Assembly (NCBI GenBank): GCA_000431975.1
Contig: HF988604.1
Location: 1-11,777, forward strand
Reading direction: 5' to 3'
Origin: Prevotella sp. CAG:924
GTDB lineage: Bacteria; Bacteroidota; Bacteroidia; Bacteroidales; Bacteroidaceae
Length of the DNA: 11,777 nucleotides
The translations under genes and the position numbers were made by a program. This document shows positions 1 through 7,138 of this stretch, piece after piece. A model generated the notes under the pieces. The model saw nothing but the letters and a program-made list of their open reading frames with translations, was not told where the DNA came from and did no database searches. Within the stretch, counting starts at the first letter, position 1, and each line of letters begins with the position of its first letter.

Positions 1-234
1 TCTTATGTAGGATATGCCCGCGATACGGTCAGCGCCAAGGACAGACGATAGTGATGCACGGGAAGTCGGTAAAAGGAAATTAAGATAAGGGCGACACACG
101 TCTCACAGCGTGGCGACACACCCACATACCTCGTGAACAGCTTTAAGCAAAAACAGAACCACCCGATAGCCGACGTCATAAAGAAAATGCCGGGACTGCA
201 GGTCGGTGAGGAAGGGACCATCACCTATAGATAA
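1..234 (+). pseudogene. Decayed fragment of a TonB-dependent outer-membrane receptor
   Basis: In frame 1 the sequence reads SYVGYARDTVSAKD, then stops at 49-54 and 70-72, then KEIKIRATHVSQRGDTPTYL, VNSFKQKQNHPIADVIKKMP and GLQVGEEGTITYR before a stop at 232-234. The two stopped blocks are bridged in frame 3 by IVMHGKSVK (48-74), so at least two frameshifts separate pieces that would be continuous in an intact protein. The order (VSYVGYA end of a carboxypeptidase-regulatory-like domain, then RGDT.TY, then ADVIKKMPG) is the N-terminal arrangement of large Bacteroidetes TonB-dependent receptors, where the plug domain begins near the DVIKKMPG motif. Intact relatives continue for several hundred residues into a beta-barrel; nothing like a barrel follows here. 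The 5' part lies outside the window, so it is unknown whether an intact upstream section exists. I read this as a relic with no product. Confidence 0.75.
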
Positions 235-547
235 GTACATTTTTAAGGGACGACTATTTACAGTCTTTCATCCCCAGTGCAACCGGTGCCCGTGAACGTT
301 TCCGCCCCTGTCATCCTATCTGTCCTGAAGGGTGGAAATCAAGACGACCGTCACAGGCAGCCGGTAGGATTCATGCCACATGAATCAAATTCCATACCTT
401 ACGTTAATTCCATACGCACACATGCTGAGCCATTTTTTCATCTCCGTACTTCATTTGAACAGCATACTTCCTCCTGCATTTATCGGATGAGCCCCTATCC
501 TTCCGTGGTACGAACGCCCATTCAGATACGCATGAGATAGTGTCCAC
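235..547. other. Intergenic stretch, no gene supported
   Basis: This 313-base stretch lies between the receptor relic and the korB stop codon. A plus-strand open frame from a GTG at 277 to 540 codes for 87 residues of no recognisable family, and I do not call it. A perfect 8-bp inverted repeat (GATTCATG at 368-375, CATGAATC at 379-386, loop CCA) is the only notable structure. It lies about 160 bases past korB and has no following T-run, so it is at best a weak candidate for the 3' end of the kor transcript. On the minus strand the frame of korB stays open for 47 codons past its stop (to 404), which is not improbable by chance. Confidence 0.5.
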
Positions 548-1552
548 TTATTTCACTTCCCATATATCGTTTGTCTCGAGAAGTTCTGCAAAGGTATGAT
601 ACGGTTTGGCCGCCTTCACTTCCTCAATCTGCTCATTCACGGCATCGTTGTACGTCGGTGCCTCCACATCGCGGATCACGCCGAGGGCAACGGGAAAGCC
701 ATGCTCATTGTCCATCATGGCCAGCTTGAGCTGCAGCGTGTCGTCCTGGCAATGAGCGTCATGAACAAGCACATCATCGAGCGTGTATCCGTCCTTGCCG
801 ATCTCGACCACCTTCAACGAGAAACCGTCCTGTACAAGACCATATTCATCATTGGGACCAAACGTCAGCTTCTTGCCATGCTCCACATAGATGGCATGCT
901 CCTTCCGGCCGTCACGTGTATAGACTGGTGCATAGGCACCATCGTTGAAGATCACACAGTTCTGCAGGATCTCGCAGAGAGCCGCACCGTGATGATGATA
1001 GGCCGACTTGAGGACTGATATCGTATGCGAGCTGTCATTGGCCACCGCACGGGCGAAAAACGTACCACGTGCACCAAAGCAGAGCTCTGCAGGGCAGAAC
1101 GGCTCCTCCACCGATCCGTAGGGAGTTGACTTGGAGATGGTGCCCTTGGGCGACGTAGGCGAATACTGCCCCTTCGTCAGTCCGTAGATACGGTTGTTGA
1201 GAAGGATCATGTTCAGATCGATGTTGCGACGCATGGCATGGATGAAATGATTGCCACCGATAGCCAGTCCGTCACCGTCACCACTGATCTGCCAGATGGT
1301 AAGAGCCGGATTGACCACCTTCACTCCCGTTGCCACGGCGGCAGCCCGTCCGTGGATGGTCTGCATGGCATAGGTATCTACATAATAAGGCAGACGGCTC
1401 GAACAGCCGATACCTGAGATGACACAGGTGTCATAGGTCGGCACACCCAATTCGGCCATTGCCTTCTTCAATGAAGCGAGGAAGAAATGGTCGCCGCAGC
1501 CCGGACACCAGCGGGCCAACTTGCGTTTATCTGTTTTCTGTGTTGTTTCCAT
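548..1552 (-). CDS. korB: 2-oxoglutarate:ferredoxin oxidoreductase, beta subunit
   Basis: This is the thiamine-diphosphate-binding subunit of a 2-oxoacid:ferredoxin oxidoreductase, which with KorA decarboxylates 2-oxoglutarate to succinyl-CoA and reduces ferredoxin in the cytoplasm, or works in reverse. In its 334 residues I see WCPGCGD at 15-21, Cys50 in SGIGCSS, and a further cysteine pair in ALCEILQNC, the usual type of [4Fe-4S] ligand pattern for beta subunits. The diphosphate/Mg site GDGD (91-94) is followed by NNRIYG (119-124), the expected spacing. The length matches the family. The start codon lies 3 bases past the korA stop, so the two genes are translated from one message. Substrate assignment to 2-oxoglutarate rather than pyruvate or branched-chain acids rests on the two-subunit gamma-alpha/beta arrangement and overall similarity; related KorB-type paralogues cannot be excluded from sequence alone. 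Confidence 0.92.
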   Translation of the reverse strand: METTQKTDKRKLARWCPGCGDHFFLASLKKAMAELGVPTYDTCVISGIGCSSRLPYYVDTYAMQTIHGRAAAVATGVKVVNPALTIWQISGDGDGLAIGGNHFIHAMRRNIDLNMILLNNRIYGLTKGQYSPTSPKGTISKSTPYGSVEEPFCPAELCFGARGTFFARAVANDSSHTISVLKSAYHHHGAALCEILQNCVIFNDGAYAPVYTRDGRKEHAIYVEHGKKLTFGPNDEYGLVQDGFSLKVVEIGKDGYTLDDVLVHDAHCQDDTLQLKLAMMDNEHGFPVALGVIRDVEAPTYNDAVNEQIEEVKAAKPYHTFAELLETNDIWEVK

Positions 1553-1555
1553 AAG

Positions 1556-3457
1556 CTACAGCACGACTTTAGTATCGAATGTAAGACCGGCAAACTCCGC
1601 ATCGTTAGCATCAAGCAGACTGGTGAAACTCCTCACCAACTCTTCCACGACAAAGGGTTGTCCTTTCACCTGATTGTATTGGTAAGGTGCGAATCCATTG
1701 ACACGGACACGCAGGAAGGCGGCAAGTTGTCCGAGATTCTGCTCGGCCACGACCACCTTCTTATAACTCAATAGCACCTCCGCTGTGTTTTTAGGCAACG
1801 GATTGATGTATTTGAACTGTGCCAGAGCCACCTTGTGTCCCTGTTTCCGCAGCTCTTCCATGGCAGAATAAAGATGTCCGTACGTGCTTCCGAAGCCGAC
1901 TATGAGCAGGTCAGCATCCTCGGCATCGCCTTGCACCTGCAGGTCGGGAACCGGGATACGTGCAATCTTCTCAAAGCGCAGACGATCCATCTTCGAATGG
2001 TTCTCCGGATCGGTGGATATCTTTCCCGTATCGCTGTCTTTCTCCAGTCCACCGAGGATATGCTCATAGCCTTCCTGACCGGGGATGGCCCACCAACGGA
2101 CGAGCGTGCTGGGATCGCGCCGGTAGGGCGTGTAATGGAACTTCTGGTCCACGGTGACATAATGGGGATGGATCGGCGGCATCTTCTTCAGGTCGGGCAA
2201 CCGCCACGCACCCGATCCGTTGGCTATGAATGCATCGGTGAGAAGCACCACGGGTGTGAGATGCTCGAGTGCGATCTTCGCCGCCATATACGCGGCATCG
2301 AAACAGTCGACAGGCGATGTCGCGGCGATGACCGGCATCGGGCTCTCACCATTGCGCCCATAGAGTGCCTGCAGCAAGTCGGTCTGCTCGCCCTTTGTAG
2401 GCATTCCCGTTGACGGACCACCACGCTGCACATCGATGACGACAAGCGGCAACTCATCAATGACCGCCAGGTTCATCGCCTCACTCTTCAGACAGATACC
2501 GGGACCTGATGTAGAGGTGGCTGCCAGTGCACCTGCAAAGGACGCACCGATGGCACTCGCACAAGCGGCGATCTCGTCTTCTGCCTGCACGGTGATGACA
2601 CCGAGTGACTTATGCTTGGACAACTCGTGAAGAATGTCCGTAGCCGGCGTGATGGGATACGACCCCAGATAGAGCTTCAGGCCAGCCTTCTCGGCAGCGG
2701 CGATGAGACCATAGGCCGTCGCCTTATTGCCTGTCACATCCATATACCGGCCGGGGATCTTGTGACGGCTCTCCACACGGTAAGTGTTCGGTACGCTGGC
2801 CTGCACATTGTCACAATAGTCATAGCCGGCTTCGACGACCTTGACATTGGCCTCTGCGATGGCCGGCTTCTTGGCAAACTTCTCACGGAGGAAATTAAAG
2901 ACCAGGTTGAGATCGCGATGGAACAGATAACATACAATGCCGAGGGCGAACATATTGCGGCATTTCAGCACTGTCTTCGTGTTCAGGTCGGTATCCTTCA
3001 GACACTCCTTCACCATCTGCGTGATGGGTGCCGCGACGACATTGTCGGGGTTTACACCCACCTCAGCGAGATAATCACGTGTCTTGAACTCTGCCTTCTG
3101 CAGGTCGATGGGCTGGAAGGCGTCGGTGTCGATGATGATCGTCGCTCCCGGTTTGGCATAAGGGTACTGTGTCTTCAAGGCAGCAGCATTCATCGCTACC
3201 AGCACATCGCATTTGTCACCGGGCGTGTAGACCCGTCCTTCGCCAATATGCACCTGAAAGTCGCTCACACCTGTCAAAGAGCCTTGGGGAGCACGGATGT
3301 CTGCGGGATAATCAGGGAAAGTGGAGATGCCGTTGCCGACGATAGCCGACACGGTGGAAAAGATGTTGCCGGCCAACTGCATGCCGTCACCGGAGTCGCC
3401 AGAGAAACGTACGACGACATCCTTCAATTCTTGTATCTCTATGTCTTTTGTATCCAT
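1556..3457 (-). CDS. korA: 2-oxoglutarate:ferredoxin oxidoreductase, fused gamma-alpha subunit
   Basis: This 633-residue protein joins two subunits found separately in some archaeal enzymes. Residues about 14-200 form the gamma domain, opening with VRFSGDSGDGMQLAGNI (17-33), the typical GxGGQG-like start of this domain. From about 240 (KATAYGLIAAAEKAGLKLYL) the alpha domain follows, with GSYPITPATDIL, the QAEDEIAACASAIGASFAGA helix, TSTSGPGICLKSEAMNLA and QRGGPSTGMPTKGEQTDL, all hallmarks of the pyrimidine-binding domain of 2-oxoacid:acceptor oxidoreductases. The C-terminal part (DADLLIVGFGSTYGHL and beyond) is the transketolase-C-like domain. With KorB it makes the reductive or oxidative link between 2-oxoglutarate and succinyl-CoA, tied to ferredoxin, in anaerobes with a partial TCA cycle. 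It is the first gene of the operon and has its own promoter at 3495-3526. No separate delta (ferredoxin) subunit gene is visible, which is normal for this type. Confidence 0.93.
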   Translation of the reverse strand: MDTKDIEIQELKDVVVRFSGDSGDGMQLAGNIFSTVSAIVGNGISTFPDYPADIRAPQGSLTGVSDFQVHIGEGRVYTPGDKCDVLVAMNAAALKTQYPYAKPGATIIIDTDAFQPIDLQKAEFKTRDYLAEVGVNPDNVVAAPITQMVKECLKDTDLNTKTVLKCRNMFALGIVCYLFHRDLNLVFNFLREKFAKKPAIAEANVKVVEAGYDYCDNVQASVPNTYRVESRHKIPGRYMDVTGNKATAYGLIAAAEKAGLKLYLGSYPITPATDILHELSKHKSLGVITVQAEDEIAACASAIGASFAGALAATSTSGPGICLKSEAMNLAVIDELPLVVIDVQRGGPSTGMPTKGEQTDLLQALYGRNGESPMPVIAATSPVDCFDAAYMAAKIALEHLTPVVLLTDAFIANGSGAWRLPDLKKMPPIHPHYVTVDQKFHYTPYRRDPSTLVRWWAIPGQEGYEHILGGLEKDSDTGKISTDPENHSKMDRLRFEKIARIPVPDLQVQGDAEDADLLIVGFGSTYGHLYSAMEELRKQGHKVALAQFKYINPLPKNTAEVLLSYKKVVVAEQNLGQLAAFLRVRVNGFAPYQYNQVKGQPFVVEELVRSFTSLLDANDAEFAGLTFDTKVVL

Positions 3458-3494
3458 AGACTTAGGTTTAATAGTTTATTCGTATTTCTATGGG

Positions 3495-3526
3495 CAAATA
3501 TAGTAAACGTTATGCAAAAAGGCAAA
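3495..3526 (-). promoter_or_regulatory. Promoter of korA-korB
   Basis: On the minus strand the -7 box TATATTTG (3495-3502) lies exactly 20 bases after TTTG (3523-3526), matching the Bacteroidetes sigma-ABfr consensus TTTG, 19-21 nt, TAnnTTTG. Transcription would start near 3488, giving a leader of about 30 nt before the korA ATG. The -33 element is part of the T-run that ends the terminator of the upstream gene. Confidence 0.85.
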
Positions 3527-3555
3527 AAAATAAGGGAGAAATAATTTTTCTCCCT
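3524..3555 (-). terminator. Intrinsic terminator of the RNase H gene
   Basis: Reading the minus strand, AGGGAGAAA (3555-3547) pairs perfectly with TTTCTCCCT (3541-3533) around a 5-base loop, followed at once by TATTTTTTT (3532-3524). The stem is 9 bp with the T-run expected of a rho-independent terminator and begins about 20 bases past the RNase H stop codon. The T-run merges with the -33 element of the korA promoter. Confidence 0.85.
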
Positions 3556-3576
3556 CATTCTTATTTGGATTTACTA

Positions 3577-4047
3577 TTATTTCTTCCTTCCGAAATCAGC
3601 AGGGATGTCCCCCCACTTACGTGTGTCCCACTGTATGATGGGAGTATTGAAGGCATGGGTCTTGAGCCAGTTCTCCGCACGGGCGATAATCTCATAGAGA
3701 CGGGCTGTCTTCTCACTGTGCTCCAGATTCGTCTTACACTGCTTTTTCCTCACCCAGAGGATGGCATTATAGGAGTCGCTGTAGATCACCTTGTCATGGA
3801 TGCCCTGCTGCCACATCAGCGCCAGGGCATGGACGATGGCAAGAAACTCACCTATATTATTAGTACCGAAGACCGGTCCGAAGTGGAAGATGCGCTCGCC
3901 TGTCGCCAAGTCGACCCCCTGGTACTCCATCTTTCCCGGATTGCCGGAGCAGCCGGCATCTACAGCCCAGGCATTGGCTTTCACCTCGGGAGGCAACGGC
4001 AGCACTGTGTCATGACGATAATCTGGCGGATTGACTATTTCTTTCAT
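3577..4047 (-). CDS. RNase H family protein, short form
   Basis: This 156-residue protein has the RNase H fold signature, an endonuclease that cuts the RNA strand of RNA-DNA hybrids. The four acidic positions can be placed: Asp30 in AVDAGCSGNPG, Glu67 in TNNIGEFLA, Asp91 in IYSDSYNAILW, and Asp151 in GDIPADFGRKK at the C-terminus. This C-terminal pattern is the one seen in Bacteroidetes proteins annotated as ribonuclease H. Many of those also carry an N-terminal viroplasmin-like hybrid-binding domain, which is absent here: only about 25 residues precede the first strand. The upstream 190 bases contain no remnant of it. The gene ends in its own terminator (3524-3555) and is probably a single-gene unit or the distal gene of an argS transcript. 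Function as an active nuclease is inferred from the retained acidic residues. Confidence 0.82.
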   Translation of the reverse strand: MKEIVNPPDYRHDTVLPLPPEVKANAWAVDAGCSGNPGKMEYQGVDLATGERIFHFGPVFGTNNIGEFLAIVHALALMWQQGIHDKVIYSDSYNAILWVRKKQCKTNLEHSEKTARLYEIIARAENWLKTHAFNTPIIQWDTRKWGDIPADFGRKK

Positions 4048-4098
4048 ACGTAACGTGGAATAACTGGAATATACTTATGGCAACGGCTGGCCGCACAC

Positions 4099-4123
4099 GT
4101 CCGTAGATCTTGAATCTCCGGAC
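4099..4123 (-). other. Small hairpin upstream of the RNase H gene
   Basis: GTCCG (4099-4103) pairs with CGGAC (4119-4123) and AGAT (4105-4108) with ATCT (4114-4117), with a single T/C mismatch between the two stems and a 5-base loop. It lies 52 bases before the RNase H start codon, in the argS to RNase H gap. It could fold in a leader of that gene; no Bacteroidetes-type promoter box is evident nearby. Confidence 0.35.
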
Positions 4124-4159
4124 TGTCTGCTCATTGACCGCTGTCTGTACAAACGACAA

Positions 4160-4208
4160 CAGTGGCTGGTGTCAGAAGCCCTTTCAGTCTGCTGCACACC
4201 AGCCACTG
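4160..4208 (-). terminator. Long hairpin past argS, terminator candidate
   Basis: A perfect 13-bp inverted repeat, CAGTGGCTGGTGT (4160-4172) and ACACCAGCCACTG (4196-4208), encloses 23 bases. It begins 30 bases after the argS stop codon, where a 3'-end structure is expected. In the argS direction it is followed by GTTGTCGTTTGT, which is only moderately T-rich, so it may terminate weakly, or stabilise the 3' end of the message rather than stop transcription. Confidence 0.5.
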
Positions 4209-4237
4209 CCGATCAATCTATCTCTTTCTTAATGAAA

Positions 4238-6055
4238 TTACATTCTCTCAGGCACTTCGATGCCGAGGAGGCTCATACCGTTCTTGATCACCTGACCTAC
4301 CGCACGGGCAAGGACGACACGCTTGATCTTTTCCTCGTCGGTGTCGGCATTCAGGATCGAATAGTCGTGGTAGAACTGGTTGAAGAGCTTTGTCAGCTCA
4401 TAGCAGTAGTTGGCGATACCTGCAGGGTTGTAGTTCTGACCGGCATCGGCAACAGCCGCACCAAACTCGCTCATCTTCTGTACCAGCTCCGTCTCCTTCT
4501 CGTTCAGGGCGATGTCCGTAGAGAGAGCATCGGGAAGGGTCAGGCCGGCATCCTGCGCCTTGCGCATGATCGAACGGATACGGGCATAGGTGTACTGGAT
4601 GAAAGGACCCGTATTGCCGTTGAAGTCGATCGACTCAGCTGGATTGAACATCATGTTCTTACGGGCATCCACCTTGAGAATGAAATATTTCAATGCGCCA
4701 AGGCCTACGATATGGGCAATCTCGCGACGCTCCTCCTCTGTCATGTCTTTGCCCTTGCCGGCCTCCATCGTCATCTTCAGAGCATCGTCCTCCATCTGTG
4801 CGATAAGGTCGTCGGCATCGACCACCGTTCCCTCGCGGCTCTTCATCTTTCCGTTGGGCAGCTCTACCATTCCGTAAGAGAAATGTACGAGATCCTTGCC
4901 CCACTTGAAGCCCAGACGGTCAAGCAGGATAGAGAGCACCTGGAAGTGATAGTTCTGCTCGTTGCCTACGACATAGATCATCTTGTCGATGGGGAAGTCG
5001 TTGAAACGCATCTCGGCCGTACCGATATCCTGCGTCATATACACACTCGTACCGTCGGCACGGAGCAGCAGCTTCTGATCGAGGCCTTCATCTGTGAGGT
5101 CGGCCCACACTGATCCGTCTTCCTTGCGGAAGAAGAGTCCTTTCTCCAGTCCTTCTTCCACCTTGCGTTTTCCCTCAAGGTAGGTGTTGCTCTCATAATA
5201 GATCTTATCGAAGCTCACACCGAGCGCCTTATAGGTCTCATCAAAACCGGCATACACCCACGCGTTCATCTTGGTCCACAGAGCACGTACCTCAGGGTCG
5301 CCCTGCTCCCACTTCACGAGCATCTGGTGTGCCTCCTTGATCAGAGGAGCCTCCTGCTTGGCCTTCTCCTCAGCCTCTTCCTCCTTCATGCCCTCAGCCT
5401 TGTACTGCTCGGCGAGTGCCTTGCACTCCTCGCGGTAGTGCTTATCGAAAGCCACATAGAAATCGCCGATGAGGTGGTCGCCCTTCTTCCCTGTCGATTC
5501 AGGTGTGGCACCATTACCCCATTTCAGCCAGGCAAGCATCGACTTGCAGATATGTATGCCTCGGTCGTTGACAATGTTTGTCTTCACCACACGGTTGCCG
5601 TTGGCCTCCATGATCTTTGAGAGCGACCAGCCGAGAAGGTTGTTGCGCACGTGACCCAAGTGGAGCGGCTTGTTCGTATTGGGTGAGGAATATTCGATCA
5701 TCACCAGCGGAGCGTCCTCACCGGCCTTCTTGAATCCGTAGTGCTCGTCACTATGGATACCATTGAGCAGTGCGACCCATGCCTGGGGAGCGATGACAAG
5801 ATTGAGAAATCCTTTCACTACATTGAACGAAGCCACGGCCTCACACTGTTGCTGCAGCTTCTCGCCGATCTCCTGCGCCGTCTCCTCCGGCCGCTTGTGG
5901 GAGAGCTTGGTGAAGGGAAATACAACGAGTGTGAGGTGGCCCTCAAAGCCCGCACGTGTTTTCTGCAGTTGCACCATCTTCTCGGACACGTCCTGTCCGT
6001 ACAGCTCCCTCGTCACCTGGAGGGCGGCCTGATTGATCGTCTGTTCGATATTCAT
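4238..6055 (-). CDS. argS: Arginyl-tRNA synthetase
   Basis: This is a class I aminoacyl-tRNA synthetase that charges tRNA-Arg with arginine in the cytoplasm. The 605 residues show the Arg-specific N-terminal domain (about 1-110), then the class I signature EYSSPNTNKPLHLGHVRNN with HLGH at 132-135, and KMKSREGT at 403-410 in the place of the KMSKS loop, with the SREGT form common in ArgS. FNGNTGPFIQYTYARIRSI marks the junction to the DALR anticodon-binding domain, and the protein ends in GIEVPERM, a usual ArgS tail. A Glu/Lys-rich segment (about 215-235) is an insertion that varies in length among ArgS proteins. The start was chosen at the only in-frame ATG near the -7 box at 6086-6093; the transcript leader would be short. 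It is divergent from the yitT-family gene. Confidence 0.97.
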   Translation of the reverse strand: MNIEQTINQAALQVTRELYGQDVSEKMVQLQKTRAGFEGHLTLVVFPFTKLSHKRPEETAQEIGEKLQQQCEAVASFNVVKGFLNLVIAPQAWVALLNGIHSDEHYGFKKAGEDAPLVMIEYSSPNTNKPLHLGHVRNNLLGWSLSKIMEANGNRVVKTNIVNDRGIHICKSMLAWLKWGNGATPESTGKKGDHLIGDFYVAFDKHYREECKALAEQYKAEGMKEEEAEEKAKQEAPLIKEAHQMLVKWEQGDPEVRALWTKMNAWVYAGFDETYKALGVSFDKIYYESNTYLEGKRKVEEGLEKGLFFRKEDGSVWADLTDEGLDQKLLLRADGTSVYMTQDIGTAEMRFNDFPIDKMIYVVGNEQNYHFQVLSILLDRLGFKWGKDLVHFSYGMVELPNGKMKSREGTVVDADDLIAQMEDDALKMTMEAGKGKDMTEEERREIAHIVGLGALKYFILKVDARKNMMFNPAESIDFNGNTGPFIQYTYARIRSIMRKAQDAGLTLPDALSTDIALNEKETELVQKMSEFGAAVADAGQNYNPAGIANYCYELTKLFNQFYHDYSILNADTDEEKIKRVVLARAVGQVIKNGMSLLGIEVPERM

Positions 6056-6085
6056 ATTGTTTATTTACTATCTTTTAGTTTCTTG

Positions 6086-6093
6086 CAAAGTTA
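6086..6093 (-). promoter_or_regulatory. -7 box of the argS promoter
   Basis: On the minus strand TAACTTTG matches the Bacteroidetes -7 consensus TAnnTTTG and sits 30 bases before the argS ATG. A -33 element is less clear: TTG at 6119-6117 is 23 bases away, longer than the usual 19-21. Confidence 0.6.
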
Positions 6094-6168
6094 CGAAAAA
6101 GATAGCACATAGGCGGCAAGGCAAGAAATAAAAATACATAAGTTGCAACAAGTTACGGTTTTATTGCG

Positions 6169-6176
6169 TAATTTTG
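6169..6176 (+). promoter_or_regulatory. -7 box of the yitT-family gene promoter
   Basis: TAATTTTG matches TAnnTTTG and lies 23 bases before the ATG at 6200, giving a leader of only about 17 nt. The best -33 candidate, TTG at 6143-6145, is 23 bases away, so the promoter looks weaker than that of korA. It is back-to-back with the argS promoter within about 80 bases. Confidence 0.55.
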
Positions 6177-6199
6177 CATACAAATACAATAAATAACTT

Positions 6200-7132
6200 A
6201 TGAATACAGGTAAGATCACCAAAAAATTCTTGTACCGCACAGTACACGACTATTTTATCATCACCGTTGCGATGCTCCTCGGTGTACTCGGCCTGCAACT
6301 GTTTCTACTCCCCCATCAAATAACGATGGGTGGCACGATAGGTATCGCCACCGTCATCTATTGGGGCACAGGCATCCCTCTCCAGGATATTTATTTCGCC
6401 ATCAATGCCACCCTGCTCCTGATGGCCCTGAAGGTGTTGGGCTGGCGATTCTGTGTGAAGACCATCTTCGCCGTTATCATCTTCACCTTTGCAACAAGTC
6501 TGCTGGAGCCTATCCTCTCCAATGTTCACCTGCTGACCGACCAGAAGTTCATGGCGCTCATCGTAGGAGCAGTGTTTATGGGCTCAAGCGTCGGACTGGG
6601 ACTCAGCGTGGGAGGCTCGACGGGAGGCTCCGACCTGGTGGCCGCCATGGTGCACAAATACCGTGACATGTCGCTCGGACACATCATCCTCTTTTGCGAT
6701 CTTGCAGTGATCACATCATCGTATCTCGTATTGCGCGACTGGAACAAAGTGCTCTACAGCTACGTACTGCTCTTCGTCATCAGCTTTGTTGTCGACCATA
6801 TCGTCAATACATTCCATCAAAGCGTACAGTTCTTCATCATCTCCGACAAATTCGAACAGATCGGCGAAGCTATCAACACGCTTATCCCCCGTGGCTGCTC
6901 CACACTGAATGGCAACGGCTTCTACTCGAAAAAGGATATCCATGTGATCTACTGCATCGCAAAGAAAAACGAATCGAGCCTCATCTTCGAACTGATCGAA
7001 GAGATCGATCCCGATGCTTTCGTAGCCCAAAGCTCCGTTATCGGCGTCTACGGTCAAGGCTTCGACCGGATCAAACGTTCGAAGCGTGCTAAGGCCTTCT
7101 TCAAGGAAAAGACACGACAGCTGGAGGCATAA
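6200..7132 (+). CDS. YitT-family membrane protein
   Basis: The 310 residues match the YitT architecture: an N-terminal membrane domain (PF02588) and a soluble C-terminal DUF2179 domain (PF10035). Hydrophobic segments can be seen at about 19-37, 43-58, 65-80, 87-104, 118-138 and 163-200. The glycine-rich GLGLSVGGSTGGSDLVA (132-148) is the family's most conserved stretch. DUF2179 covers about 208-290, with the typical RGCSTLNGNGFYS and DAFVAQSSVIGVYGQGFD. The start at 6200 is supported by MNTGKITKKFLYRTVHDY, a basic stretch before the first membrane segment, and by the -7 box just upstream. The family is widespread and present in several copies in many Bacteroidetes and Firmicutes, but its transported substrate or role is not established. 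It is monocistronic and converges on the MATE gene. Confidence 0.9.
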   Translation: MNTGKITKKFLYRTVHDYFIITVAMLLGVLGLQLFLLPHQITMGGTIGIATVIYWGTGIPLQDIYFAINATLLLMALKVLGWRFCVKTIFAVIIFTFATSLLEPILSNVHLLTDQKFMALIVGAVFMGSSVGLGLSVGGSTGGSDLVAAMVHKYRDMSLGHIILFCDLAVITSSYLVLRDWNKVLYSYVLLFVISFVVDHIVNTFHQSVQFFIISDKFEQIGEAINTLIPRGCSTLNGNGFYSKKDIHVIYCIAKKNESSLIFELIEEIDPDAFVAQSSVIGVYGQGFDRIKRSKRAKAFFKEKTRQLEA

Positions 7133-7138
7133 TGCCTC
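7124..7138. terminator. Short hairpin across both convergent stop codons
   Basis: GAGGCA (7124-7129) and TGCCTC (7133-7138) are perfect inverted repeats with the TAA stop of the yitT-family gene as the 3-base loop. The TGA of the MATE gene overlaps the right arm. Only 4 bases separate the two reading frames. The structure reads the same on both strands, but neither side has a T-run, so a bidirectional terminator is only a possibility. Confidence 0.35.

Noticed and set aside
277..540. 87-residue plus-strand open frame from a GTG next to korB
   Set aside because: No recognisable family, no Bacteroidetes-type promoter upstream, low-complexity Ser/Pro/His/Arg composition typical of a chance frame.
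404..547. korB frame stays open for 47 codons after its stop, with protein-like composition
   Set aside because: KorB already has its normal length and C-terminus; a 47-codon open run has roughly a one-in-ten chance of occurring randomly, and there is no recoding signal.
2612..3544. 310-residue plus-strand frame opposite korA, and a similar 314-residue one opposite argS (4169-5113)
   Set aside because: Both are antisense shadows of well-supported genes, caused by codon bias; neither has a promoter or a recognisable domain.
4201..4208. GCCACTG, as seen in cobalamin riboswitches
   Set aside because: It is just the right arm of the argS 3' hairpin; no B12-box lies nearby and no cobalamin-related gene follows.
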